The notes below the pieces were generated by a model that was given only the letters and a program-made list of their open reading frames with translations, did not search any database and was not told the origin of the DNA. Source: Schizochytrium sp. TIO01 (lineage: Eukaryota; Sar; Bigyra; Thraustochytrida; Thraustochytriidae). Taken from it: DNA of 64,000 bases. The translations under genes were made by a program, and so were the position numbers. Each line of letters opens with the position of its first letter. Positions within the stretch are counted from its first letter, which is position 1. This document shows positions 20,999 through 32,081 of the stretch, in pieces. Location of the stretch: the NCBI GenBank assembly GCA_004764695.1, contig SMSO01000005.1, forward strand, positions 1,321,501-1,385,500, written 5' to 3'.

Positions 20999-22100
20999 TC
21001 TGTGCTACTATCAAACCTTGCGTCAGAACGCAGAGCCAAGGGCTAAAATCTCTCTTCTCAATTTAAGTTCGCTCTTGGCACTCATGGGTTTGCAATTTGC
21101 AGAATGCAATTTCCAGGTGTCGTGCACCACAATCGTCAGTTTACTAGAAAACCTTTTTACAGTGGAGGAGATCTTTGCACACAGGCTATTTACCTCTGTT
21201 GTATCTAGTAACATGCACCTCTCTAACTAAAAGAAGAAATATATAACATTTCTGGTGCGAATTTTAAAAGCCAAGTAAATGCCAATTTGCGAATTTGACC
21301 CTGTCTTAGAAAAAGGATATTAAATCATGATCCAACAAACAATGTTTATTTTTCCTTTTCCTGACTTACATCATTGCATCTTGCATTGTTTTGCCCTTGC
21401 ATGTGAACAGCCTTGGTATGATCTTTTGAGAGGATGAGTTTTTTTCTATTGCATATCAAGGTTTGCAGTTTCCTGTTTCTCATGATAGTCTGCACTGCGA
21501 AAAAACATAAGCACACACCTGAGCAGGCTTGTAGAACTGGTACTAATCATAGTTTATTATATCTGATACTAGTAGGTTGTGGTAGGCCTAAGAAGGTAGT
21601 GATAGGTACCTAGTAGTACCTATTACCTCCGTCAGAACCGGATAACGGGTAATTGGAAGTGCTGGAATGAATACTTGAAAGAAGACGTGGCAGGTAAAAC
21701 GAGTCATCATACAGCAATGCTCCAGAGCAGCAACTTAATAAATCGTGGCAACAAGCTGCAATAGTCTCCACAATTAAAGGAATGCTTAATTTGACATAGA
21801 CAGAACTCTGCGTCGCGTAAAATATAAGCTTGCAGACGTCTTTTCTGTCATTGCGGTAGGGCATTGCACTAGACCAGTACAAGTGTTCATCTCCACGAAT
21901 CAATTCCAGACTTTCGCGGTATGAGGAAAACTAGAGCTCGTTGGCATTCTGATCTTCCACAGGCTGTTGATTCGTTATTGTAGCGCATCAATCCACAATT
22001 TGGCACAGTACCCAACTTGTGGGGATTTCATTCTAATAATGGACTGCATCGGCATTTATTTGTTTGGCTTTTTTATTAAAATTGTAACTTGCAATCTTAA
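20999..22100. other. Upstream region of the globin-like gene
   Basis: 1.1 kb of AT-rich DNA between two tandem reverse-strand genes, without a credible ORF. It contains a perfect 8-bp palindromic hairpin (ATAGGTAC at 21602-21609, GTACCTAT at 21616-21623). Confidence 0.45.
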
Positions 22101-25100
22101 TTATCTTATTTTGAAGGGGGCTGCGACCTGAAAAGGATCCTCATCCCCCTCATGATCATCATCATCATCATGGATATTTGTCCGATAGTTGGAAATCTGC
22201 TGAGAGCCCGTGATCGAAGACAATGGAAAGCGACTAAAGTCACCTGCATCATCACTCATCTCCTCGTCACTCACTTCCGATTTGCCGTCATTGCCGGTTT
22301 CCCATCCGTGAGAAAAACGGATAATTAACTTGGGTATAAATATAAGCATAATCGTACCTGCTGATGTCACGAAAATAATAAAAAACTGTAGAATGAAGTT
22401 GGTGGTGGGATCTGAGGATGTCGAAAAAAATACTGGTATAGAGATAGCCAGAACTTCAAAGGCGGCTATTACGGCGATGGTGATAAAGCGCCCTTCATTG
22501 AACTCAGAAGGAATATTTCTACTCTTAAAACTCAAATAAAGTCCATAGACAAGAGAGAGGCACAATAAAGCAATAATGGGCGCAGCAAGTTTAATTGAAT
22601 AATCCGAGCGACAGAGGCCATAGGACTCCAAGGCATTACCCTCATCATCAGCTTTAATGAGGATGCGCGTGTAAATTAAGGGATCTGTCACCCACCAGTA
22701 TGCAAAGAGAGCTATAAGGAGGACAATGAGACAGAATTGGTAAATACGTAGCTTCTTGTTGGTGACGTACTGCAAACGAAGTCGCTCATCATTAAAGACA
22801 TGGATTTGTCTCCATGTTTTCAACCAAAGTGAGGAGTATACAATTGCAAAGCCCATACCATAAAGGACAGGCGCGAGCATGCAAGAAAGATTTAACGAGG
22901 CGCTAGATATAGCTTTGTCATCACTGGATTTTAAAGACACAGTCCCCTCATCGGAAAGATCCACAGCGACGAGCGTAGATGGCCCAACAATCCCATCATC
23001 TTGAAACGATAAAGGGATGGTGGCAGTTAGAGCAATTATACCACCACTAAGGATTTGCAGAAGAAAGGGTGGAGAAGCGACCAAGAGCAGTCGCCTTGTT
23101 TTGTTAAGCTGGACCCAAACAATTAATACGACGCAAAATAAGATAGCCATGCCTGTTAATACGTATGCAAAAACCAAAAATGCCAAAGGCACTAGCTGAG
23201 TGTCTTCTGTTGGCGTAAGAATCGAGACACCGTCACAAGTAATTGAAGCCAGAACGTTGTAATTTGTAGATCTAGAGAAATCGAGGCCATAAAGTGCTAT
23301 AGCTCCCTCGGCAGCAAGAGGCGAGCCTTCACTGGTTACCTCGGAACCGTCAAGTACAGCTCGCATTAGAAACCCAATAAAACGTGTGTTTTTAAGTCCA
23401 AAATCAACGCCAGTTTTATCGCAGCCACCGTCAACAGTAGAGGTATAATCTTGACGAGCCATGATGTCTAACGTCTGTACAGCAGGATAACAATTATCTG
23501 GAAGGTCTCCATGCAGGATCTCAAAGCTTGCACGATCCGCATCATAGAAGGATTGTACAAAACATGCTTGAATGGACCCTGTAGACGGCGGAACAAAAGG
23601 ATCAGAACCTGCAGTAGGAAGTTTTACCCATTCTGTGAGATCTGGGATGCTCCCTAAAACTGGCATATAACCTAACGAAAATTGATTCGATGCAATTGCG
23701 CTTTTTTGAGCATCCACCGTGTCTACGCAAACAACATTAGTAGCACTGCAATTTGCTTGGGCAATAATAGTGGAAGGCTCGTAGGTCTTCTCTAGATAAC
23801 CCCCAAAGTCTTTGGCGAGATCATCAAGAGAAAGGACCCGCACAATAATTATACCTTCACTAGGTAGTTCGACATCTGGATTAAGAGTCTGAATCCGAGA
23901 ATCATCCCATGTTGTAATACTTCCTCCAAAAATATCTGTAAGAACTGATGGAGTCATGTTGATTCCATTTTCGCCGGGTTCTTTCAGACCATTCTTTGTG
24001 GTTTCACATGCAGATGTATTTTGCACTGCTGAATGTGCGCCACAAAAGTTCATAAGAACACCAAGTCCAATGCCAGCATAAGGAAGCCGGAACAACCCAT
24101 TGTGGTATTTCCAATTGAAGCGACTTCCACTAGTAATGGCGACACCCTCATCTTGAGCTCGTTCAAAAGCCTCAGATGCTGTGCTTTCGTAAAACTCATC
24201 AAAACTTATATCGGAGTGTTCTGCTTCATATATGAGTTCATATTCTTTTAGAATGTTCTTTAGGGACGCAGCGCCAAAGTATGAAACGACAGATGGCTTT
24301 TCATCATCAAAGACAGGTTCTAATTCTCCAGTTGCCGCATTTGAGTACACCATGTCTTCTCGAAGCCTTGCTATAACCTTTTCACGCACCTTTTCTGTTA
24401 AAGGTGCAAATGCCAAATTTACTGCCATAGAACGTGGAACGTCATGGAGATAAAACCATTCCAAGAAGTTCTGCAATGCCAAAACATTTGACTTTTGTGC
24501 ACCTTTTCTTCGAGAGCTATCCTTCATAATGACAAAGTACGTATAACCAACAATTGGCCAAGCATGCGGACCCTGTGCGTTACTAATTTCTACCGTAAGG
24601 CGATCTTCTTCAAGCCTGCTCCCAGTCCCAAGACCCTTTTCAACCAGAGCATTGGAGACAGTGTCTGATTTTGCCACAACTGGAGCATACCCAGCAGTCT
24701 TAGCCAGACTTGCAAACGAAAGGCCGACAGCAAGAGCTTCACCAAGTACTGAGTAGCCAACTGAGCCCAGTTTTGTTGCGACAAAGCCTGCGACTCCTTC
24801 ATTTCCTTGGCGCTTTGTAACTACGCCTGAAAGAAAAGTATCATAGTTTTCATTACTTGCATTCCGTCCAATCAAAGACTCAAAGGTAGGGTCAACGTTT
24901 GAAAGAGTTTCTTTAAAAATCTCACTTGTGCCAGATCCATCTTCACGCACTACAACATGAATTTGGTAGTAATCTTCATTCGATAAACATGCCTGGATAT
25001 TCTCTTGGACAGAAGCACTCTCAGCGTACAGTATATTTAAGCCGACTATATCTGTATGATTCCACTCTGTAATTTCTAAGCGAAAAATTCGTGCTAGAGT

Positions 25101-25568
25101 TGTTAGATTGAGAACTAAGGTATGTCCTAGAGCATCCAACAAGGGTAGATTATAGATAGGAACTACGGCACCAGCCACGGCAGGGTACATCTGGGCACTA
25201 GGGTATGTGAGATAATCTGTTTCGCTGAGCAGTGAATCAGAGCCTGCGAAATCAAGTATGATTGGAGTCTCTTCGAAGGATGAACATGAGCCGTTAAGAA
25301 TACGGCATTTTCCATTTGATGAACCCATGCCTGTATACGATACATCGATGCTCTCATTCACAAAGCGATAGGCAAAAATGGCTTGCTGATACAAACGTTC
25401 AGGGAACGTTGCCCCCGCACCTCTTACGATGATCCGCCCATCAACTTCAGCGCTAATGTCTTCAGCTTCGATCAGGGCATCTACTTCGGCCTGAGAGAAG
25501 GCTGCCTTTGCGAGAATACTTGAGCTAGCAGCTAGGCTGAGTAAGAATAACAGAACAGACTTTCGCAT
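22101..25568 (-). CDS. PstS phosphate-binding domain fused to a class C GPCR
   Basis: 1155 residues, intronless, with a clear signal peptide (MRKSVLLFLL...SILAKA). Residues about 45-430 are a PstS-type periplasmic phosphate-binding domain. Ligand residues known from bacterial PstS are in place: T54-F55 in GAGATFP, the GSSNG loop (82-86), D111 in DFAGSD, and R208/S212/G213/T214 in REDGSGTS with exact bacterial spacing. A second, degenerate PstS-like lobe pair (about 475-780) lacks these ligand motifs. Seven hydrophobic helices follow (about 793-1087), arranged like the GABA-B/metabotropic glutamate (7tm_3) family. The cytosolic tail is acidic and Ser/Asp-rich (SDEEMSDD). Several N-glycosylation sequons lie in the ectodomain. 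The simplest role is a cell-surface receptor for inorganic phosphate signalling through G proteins. Phosphate binding is well supported by the motifs; signalling is inference. Confidence 0.88.
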   Translation of the reverse strand: MRKSVLLFLLSLAASSSILAKAAFSQAEVDALIEAEDISAEVDGRIIVRGAGATFPERLYQQAIFAYRFVNESIDVSYTGMGSSNGKCRILNGSCSSFEETPIILDFAGSDSLLSETDYLTYPSAQMYPAVAGAVVPIYNLPLLDALGHTLVLNLTTLARIFRLEITEWNHTDIVGLNILYAESASVQENIQACLSNEDYYQIHVVVREDGSGTSEIFKETLSNVDPTFESLIGRNASNENYDTFLSGVVTKRQGNEGVAGFVATKLGSVGYSVLGEALAVGLSFASLAKTAGYAPVVAKSDTVSNALVEKGLGTGSRLEEDRLTVEISNAQGPHAWPIVGYTYFVIMKDSSRRKGAQKSNVLALQNFLEWFYLHDVPRSMAVNLAFAPLTEKVREKVIARLREDMVYSNAATGELEPVFDDEKPSVVSYFGAASLKNILKEYELIYEAEHSDISFDEFYESTASEAFERAQDEGVAITSGSRFNWKYHNGLFRLPYAGIGLGVLMNFCGAHSAVQNTSACETTKNGLKEPGENGINMTPSVLTDIFGGSITTWDDSRIQTLNPDVELPSEGIIIVRVLSLDDLAKDFGGYLEKTYEPSTIIAQANCSATNVVCVDTVDAQKSAIASNQFSLGYMPVLGSIPDLTEWVKLPTAGSDPFVPPSTGSIQACFVQSFYDADRASFEILHGDLPDNCYPAVQTLDIMARQDYTSTVDGGCDKTGVDFGLKNTRFIGFLMRAVLDGSEVTSEGSPLAAEGAIALYGLDFSRSTNYNVLASITCDGVSILTPTEDTQLVPLAFLVFAYVLTGMAILFCVVLIVWVQLNKTRRLLLVASPPFLLQILSGGIIALTATIPLSFQDDGIVGPSTLVAVDLSDEGTVSLKSSDDKAISSASLNLSCMLAPVLYGMGFAIVYSSLWLKTWRQIHVFNDERLRLQYVTNKKLRIYQFCLIVLLIALFAYWWVTDPLIYTRILIKADDEGNALESYGLCRSDYSIKLAAPIIALLCLSLVYGLYLSFKSRNIPSEFNEGRFITIAVIAAFEVLAISIPVFFSTSSDPTTNFILQFFIIFVTSAGTIMLIFIPKLIIRFSHGWETGNDGKSEVSDEEMSDDAGDFSRFPLSSITGSQQISNYRTNIHDDDDDHEGDEDPFQVAAPFKIR

Positions 25569-28500
25569 GGAGATGAAGGTGTTGTGGCGGTATAGCTTTC
25601 AAGTACTTTTTCAACCTCTTCTGTTTATTTTGCGTTTCGGTTTTGCTGATTTAATTCGAACTATTTGCTACGTACTACGTAAATTTAAGAAGAGAGAAAC
25701 ACAGCATTAAGGATTTTACCAGGGGTTGAGATTTGCCAATTAGATATTCGTGGCTACAAGTGGAAAGGGTACGGAGAGATGGTTAAGTATATGCATGTGC
25801 AAGATAAAGGCCTGCTGGAAAGTACTCCAGGAGACTACTTCATCACTTAGAGAGGTCTTTCGCACTCATTTTAGCATGCTTGTGCTGCTCCAATTATTCT
25901 AAATATGAAGAGGATCCCTATGAAGATAAAAATTGTAGAAAACATGCTTCGATCCAGCAGACAGATACTGATTGTACTTAATGACTCAATACTTTTACTT
26001 GATGTTTATTCTTTAAACTTTGGGGCCTCACACTAGTTATGGTCGGCTATCACGTATACGGAAGTTATTCTGCTTAGATCACAGACAATGATTTCAGCAG
26101 CCCCATTTTTAACTTTCGAGCCATTCTTCAAAGTTGAGTTACAAGCTCTATAAAGGGTAGGTAGGTAAGGTACTACCTAGGACCACAAGAGACAATGATG
26201 GCTTGGAATAGTCCCTTAACTCTGGGTTACATATTGCTCTCGAGCAAAGCCCTCCGTTATCGAAGCGCGGATTCATAAAGCAAGTTCCATTAACATAGTG
26301 GTGGCATGAAACTAAAGTAATCCCTCCTAAAAACTTCCCGTCTCAAGCTCAGAATGCTTCTGAATCTGCGCATACTGGTGCATTCTCAGCTCGAACACAG
26401 TTTTATTTAGTGTTGCTAGCTAGCCTCCCACTTCTTTTCTAGCTCCATAATGAACCCATTAAAATGAATCTAGTGAGGGAATATTATACGAGTTTATGAC
26501 GATGCATTGCGCACATGCAGCCTGATAACTTATGGCTCGTTATGTTCAAGCCTACCTTCAAAGTCTTTCCGTGATAGTTACGCTGATTCAACCATATGCT
26601 CCAAGATCCTATCCAGATCAAGCTCGTCTTGAAGCAAAAATCTGAGAAACTGGCTAGTTCGGAGAGCAAGCTAAAGTCTGCGCTTATGAATACCCTGCAA
26701 GTTTGATAAATGTAATGTTATTCGCATGCTGCCAGTTTTTAAAGAGCTTGGATAGGAAAATGGTTAAATAGTCAGAAATTTATCTGCTGGCAATAGTACG
26801 TACATAGAGATGAATGTGATTGGGAGGACATGTGCAACGCCCGCCTAAAGATTCAACCAATTCGTCTGAGATCGAATCGCTTCATTGCATTAAACTTCCA
26901 CTGGATGAATCAGCAAAGAACGGAAGAAACTTTTAAACTAGGCACTTTTGCACAAATTTTATAAATCTCCTCTTCATAGCACCTGACCTTAAAGTTGTAT
27001 GCGTCCCTCCTCGAGCGGGCACGAGGTTTCCAGCACCTTCTAGCTGGGTCATACGAGGGTATGAACATTGAGAATGATGTTCAATTTGAACCACGCCACT
27101 CGAATCTTGCTGATAAGAATAGGAAATGTAAGTTAAGTACACACTTAGATTTGGAGGAGCAGTTAAGGTTCAAGGTAACGATTGATAGAAGAATCTTAGA
27201 TTTGGCCAACGCGCGCACGTTTTTCTTTGGAATCTCCGCTTTGCATGTCTTTCCTGAGGCCAGCTGATGTTTTCCAGCAACATACAAGTTGACTGAGGTA
27301 ATTCTTGGCTCTTGATAGTAAAAAAGGGCATCATCCTTGCATAACCTTGCGCATCAAGTCAGGCATGGTAGCTTCCAAGACAAGCTGATTGTATAAACCT
27401 GTTAAAGTATGCATTGAACACTCAATATGCTTAGTGGAAAACAGGATCATGAAAAGATCTTGGGAAAAGGCCAAGATTGGCACTCGAAGATACTTTCACA
27501 CAAGATCAGTGACATTTACGCTAGTTTTACTTTCCGTCTGCTGAAAATGTTGTCATTCTATAGCAAGAACGTCTTTATACATATATATATTAAAGTAGAT
27601 TCGGCACTGAGAAAGAAGTTTGGCTCTACAGCGAACTCTCTCTGGAACTTTGAAGTTCAATCCTCAGGCTGCTTGTGTGCTAATGTGCAAACAGGCACGT
27701 ATTGGAAACGTGAGATTTTCGAGTTACTGTGTTGGCATGGATCTCTAAAATTGACGACCAGATAGTGAATCGTACCAACTGAGAGCGATCGAGACACTAA
27801 CTAGGCCTGCCACCGCAATAACGATGACTTAATGCTAACCATTTCATCTTTTACAGCTTTGCTTGAGTGAGTGTGACCGTCTTTGTGTTTGCATTCCAAT
27901 ACCACTCTGGAATGCCAACAGAGGTTCTGGACTTAATATGACGCTTAAAAGAAGACTATCTGCACGCCATTTCCCCCTTTGTTTTCGCAGCGATAGGAAA
28001 GAGGAACTTGCGCGCTTTAAGTAGTAACAAGACAAATTAAAAAAAATAGTTGCTTTGCATGTCAGGTGATTGATATCTGGCCGCTCGATGACACAAGGGT
28101 GGCGGGACGGTGCTGGATCACGAGCTCTAAACCAATTTATCTTATGCATAGCTTCGGCATCCACCAGGTTCTGCGAACTTTGCTCGGCATTTCACCTCGA
28201 AGCTCAAAATCAAGGCGAAGCTAGAGGATCTGGCCGCTTCTATTTGCCTATTGGGCCAAGATACTATTGAACAATTTGAAGCGAGATGTGTTGCGGGACT
28301 ATTTCCTCCCAGTACTTCCGAAAAAAGTCTGCCTACTCAAATTACTATCAAGATACTATCAATAAGCCAGTGTGTATCTGGCGTGTTTGGTGGAGCTTTA
28401 AGACTAGTGTTTGTACTTGATGGCTCACTCACATGTAGGGGAGTATGCATGTTTCCCCCAGATGTGCGAATGTTGATAGGCGTTGGCTCTTATAGTGTAA

Positions 28501-28655
28501 TTTGCAGAACGGTATGATTGCAGACCAGACCAGAATCAGTTCTGCCTAATATTCTCAACAAACCCATAAAACAAAGATAGGCTCCGCATCTGAGCTCGTG
28601 TTGATTGAATATAAATATAAACTGATACTTGGAATACAGAATACAAGTAAATACC
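25569..28655. other. 3.1-kb gene-free spacer
   Basis: Separates the divergent receptor (-) and kinase-WD40 (+) genes, so it should contain both promoters. It is AT-rich with only short open frames on both strands, none with recognisable coding character. An inverted arrangement AGGTACTACCTAGG lies near 26168. No repeats above a few units were seen. Confidence 0.4.
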
Positions 28656-31499
28656 ATGTCCAATGAACGTGTTGTACAAAGCGTGTTGACAACGATAGTT
28701 AACGTGCGAAAACGCATTCAAAACATTATGGTGTTACAAAGGCAGCTCGCATCTTTTGATCAAGTACTAAAGGTCATGGAGTTCGCGCTTTCAGAAAAAG
28801 CAGCGGAAGTTCTAAGTGGTCTTAACGAGCTTGAGTCGCTTATTGGTGAAGTAGGCCTTGCTCTCGATATTCTTAACTCTGATACGACAGACCGTCGCGT
28901 GACAAAGTTCATTGCATGCTGGCACAGTGAGGCTGTCAAGCGGCGGTTGTTGCGTCTCTCGACGCGTATTGTAGAAGTCTTCAAAACATTAGATATGTCC
29001 ATAGATCCTAGCGAGGAAGAGCTTCTTGAATATCTGATAAGTGATGAACAGCACACCCAAGACGACCGAGCTGATCGTGATCAACTCAACGAAGAGCTAC
29101 CATTTCTACTTGAAAGCCTCGAAGACATTATTGATCCTGAACAATATGCTTATCTTCGGAATGCACTCGCGGATGCTCTGGATGCGGGAGAATTTTGCTT
29201 GAGCAATGAAGGAGTAAAATATGCAATGTCTTCGGTTGCTCACGAACTACAAACCCTGGGCGATGAAGAGGAAATGGCAAACTTAACAGGGGATGACCTT
29301 CTCGTTGATGTGGACAATGAACTTGGTCGAGGAGGCTTTGGAGTCGTCTTTCTAGGACGATTCCTCGACATTCCATGCGCTGTAAAAATGATTGATATTG
29401 GTGAGGATGTAGTTTCCGACGCCGCACGGATTAATTTACGAAACGAAGTAAAAATCTGGCGAGAGATCAAACACCCAAACATTGTAGAATTTTATGGAGC
29501 TGCGATTGTCGATCATCGTATGCTCATGGCACTTGAGCTTTGTGATCTATCACTCGGCGAAGTGATACATAAACAACACGTGAACTTTTCACATGATTTT
29601 GATACTTACTGTGCAATTGCACGCGGCATCTGCCGTGCAGTGGCTCATCTCCATGCAAATTTTATCATTCATCGTGATATCAAGCCTAGCAATATCATGG
29701 TAAGCGAAAGCTTGCACATGGTCAAGCTAACAGACTTTGGTATGTCTCTGGCGAAAGAGGAAATTTACAGAAAGGCTATTACTTCTACGATTCGCGGCAC
29801 ACCAGTATACATGGCTCCAGAAGTTTGTTTTCCTCCTGCTCACTGGACATTTCGGGCCGATGTGTACTCTCTAGCCATTTTGTTGTGGGAAATGTTCAAC
29901 GGAGAGCACCCTTTTGAAGAGGAATCGAGTTCAATGCACATTATGCATCGTGTAGCGATGACCAATGAACGCCCCCCTCTGAATGAAGATATGCCTCATT
30001 GGCTATGGAAGGTAATGGAAAACGCCTGGGATCCCATCCCTGAACGTCGGCCTACTGCCGATATGATACTGTTGAAGATAGACAAACACTCAAAGGATAC
30101 GAGTCGCACAAGTATGCGGGTAATCGGGAACATGTTGAGCCGAATACGACGACGACCAGGAAAGCCGAGTGCCACGATGATGGCTCGGAAAGCATCAACT
30201 GTGGAATCTGCGAATCGTGTCTGTACACAAAATGAGTTCCGTCCAATAATGGGTAGCATCTTACGGAAGGGATCCCGAAGTCAGCCAGAGCCTCCTCTTG
30301 CACCACCCCCGGGCCTTGGACCTCGACCATCTTTCCATAGCATCGACAGTCTCGGACAGAATCCCTCGTTTTCAAGCCTAGGGTCTTCAATGGAAGGATT
30401 CTTTCCGAACACACAACATGCTCACTATCCTGACAGTTCGCATGACGGAGACGGGGAGGATGATGAAGAACTTGAAAAAGAAGATAATGAAGGTTTTCCA
30501 CTGAGGCAAGACTTGGCGCTTCTCCGTTTTCGATCCTACGATGACTCTTCATCAATCTCGCTAGGATCAGGTTCGGTCGGGCAGGCTTACGGCAAGCAGA
30601 CTGATGGCAGAGCCAACCTACTTGCCGTAGGTGGCATGTTCGGCCTAGAACTTTGGGATGCTCGCACTGGACGCAAAGTTAAGACTTTGCCTGGACACAC
30701 GGGAGCTGTTTTTGCTCTCAGCTTCTCTGTGAACAGTTCGATACTTGTTTCTGCTGCAGGAGATAGGACGATCCGGATTTGGGACACAGAAAAGTATCGT
30801 TGTACATCAACATTACGTGGACACAAAGATGCTGTAAATTGTGTTGCCATATCCCAGAACGCGAACATTATTGCCAGCGGAAGCAGTGATAAAACAATTA
30901 TGATTTGGAATCGTAAGTCTTCTGAAGTGGTATTCTCATTTACAGGCCATGGAGACGCAGTGACAGAAGTGTGTTTTACGCCAGACGAATCGAAGTTGGT
31001 CTCTGCTTCCCAGGATTGCACCATTCGAGTATGGTCACTACAGGATACAGGCTTACTATTTATCATACCTACTGGAAAACCTATCAAGAGTTTAGCTCTT
31101 TCTGCTGATGGTAACCAAGCTGCAGTAGCACACCCGGACAAAGTATTGGGGGTGTTTTCGTTAACCACTTTTGAATTAATAACTGAACTCCGCGCTCATT
31201 CTACCCCTGTGAATTTCGTTGCATGGTCTTCTGATCCTGGGGAGTTCTTTGCATCAGCTTCCCGAGGAGGCTCTATTCGATTATGGTCAGCGAGTGAGTT
31301 CGAGCAAGTTCGACAGTTGTCAGGTCATTCTTCACGATGCGACTTTGTTCGATTTAGTGCTAAAGGTGGATTTCTGATTTCCTGCTCCCGTGATCATACC
31401 ACAAGGATTTGGAATGTTAACTCCGGAAGGAATATCAAAACTCTTCAACACGAGACCATGCCTCTTTGCGCATCTTTCTCCCCCTTTTTCTTGCGCTAG
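28656..31499 (+). CDS. Helical-bundle, protein kinase and WD40 fusion protein
   Basis: 947 residues from ATG 28656 (context ACCATGT); the frame opens earlier only with TTG. Residues 1-115 are amphipathic helices without low complexity, reminiscent of the four-helix N-terminal bundles of MLKL/HeLo-type proteins. The kinase domain spans about 221-480 with all catalytic motifs: GRGGFGVV loop (224-231), K244, E264, HRD (339-341), N346, DFG (360-362) and APE (387-389). It resembles tyrosine-kinase-like (TKL) Ser/Thr kinases. A Pro/Ser linker with acidic stretch (GDGEDDEELEKED) follows. Residues about 660-947 form roughly seven WD40 repeats (GHTGAVFALSF...DRTIRIWD), ending close to the C terminus as a closed propeller. 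Likely a cytosolic signalling kinase whose propeller recruits substrates. The kinase should be active; the N-terminal comparison is tentative. Confidence 0.92.
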   Translation: MSNERVVQSVLTTIVNVRKRIQNIMVLQRQLASFDQVLKVMEFALSEKAAEVLSGLNELESLIGEVGLALDILNSDTTDRRVTKFIACWHSEAVKRRLLRLSTRIVEVFKTLDMSIDPSEEELLEYLISDEQHTQDDRADRDQLNEELPFLLESLEDIIDPEQYAYLRNALADALDAGEFCLSNEGVKYAMSSVAHELQTLGDEEEMANLTGDDLLVDVDNELGRGGFGVVFLGRFLDIPCAVKMIDIGEDVVSDAARINLRNEVKIWREIKHPNIVEFYGAAIVDHRMLMALELCDLSLGEVIHKQHVNFSHDFDTYCAIARGICRAVAHLHANFIIHRDIKPSNIMVSESLHMVKLTDFGMSLAKEEIYRKAITSTIRGTPVYMAPEVCFPPAHWTFRADVYSLAILLWEMFNGEHPFEEESSSMHIMHRVAMTNERPPLNEDMPHWLWKVMENAWDPIPERRPTADMILLKIDKHSKDTSRTSMRVIGNMLSRIRRRPGKPSATMMARKASTVESANRVCTQNEFRPIMGSILRKGSRSQPEPPLAPPPGLGPRPSFHSIDSLGQNPSFSSLGSSMEGFFPNTQHAHYPDSSHDGDGEDDEELEKEDNEGFPLRQDLALLRFRSYDDSSSISLGSGSVGQAYGKQTDGRANLLAVGGMFGLELWDARTGRKVKTLPGHTGAVFALSFSVNSSILVSAAGDRTIRIWDTEKYRCTSTLRGHKDAVNCVAISQNANIIASGSSDKTIMIWNRKSSEVVFSFTGHGDAVTEVCFTPDESKLVSASQDCTIRVWSLQDTGLLFIIPTGKPIKSLALSADGNQAAVAHPDKVLGVFSLTTFELITELRAHSTPVNFVAWSSDPGEFFASASRGGSIRLWSASEFEQVRQLSGHSSRCDFVRFSAKGGFLISCSRDHTTRIWNVNSGRNIKTLQHETMPLCASFSPFFLR

Positions 31500-32081
31500 G
31501 GAGGGTTCATTAGTGTGAACCAGGATAGAGATTCAATGACGATTCTTGTTCTTGTTTTAAACATAAAGAACGCCGAAATGAGATAGTACTGAGGTGGATG
31601 TATAATCGAGTCAGACCCATTTATGATTATGCTAGTTGGTTATTTGGTACTATGTTCTGATGTTGTCACCACAAAAGCTTATGTAAAAAAATAAATTGAT
31701 TCTAGAAAACTAAATAATAGCTGCAACCTTATGCTTAATGCACTCTAGCGAAAGAGCACAACGCATCTTTGTGACTTCAATTTCTAAATTCACTTAAAAC
31801 ATGATTGAAATCAATTCCTTCTAAATACAGCTTCCTGGCATCAACACCTATCAAGCATCAGCAATCCCAACAAGCTGGACACGTGACAGAGAGTCGATTA
31901 GTTCAAACAGAGGGTCCTTTTCTCCAATTAATTTTAGTTATATCAACGGCAAACTACTGGACTCTTGTAATGATAGGTTGATAAGACCCTCCATCTCTAG
32001 AATGCATTGAGCGTATTTCATTCTCTCGAATTCTTATGAATAGTAAGAACAAAAACTCCTTCTAGTTAAGAGCTTGGATAT
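31500..32081. other. Convergent intergenic region
   Basis: AT-rich 3' flanks of the kinase-WD40 and GHKL genes with an AATAAA near 31689. No gene was seen. Confidence 0.5.
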
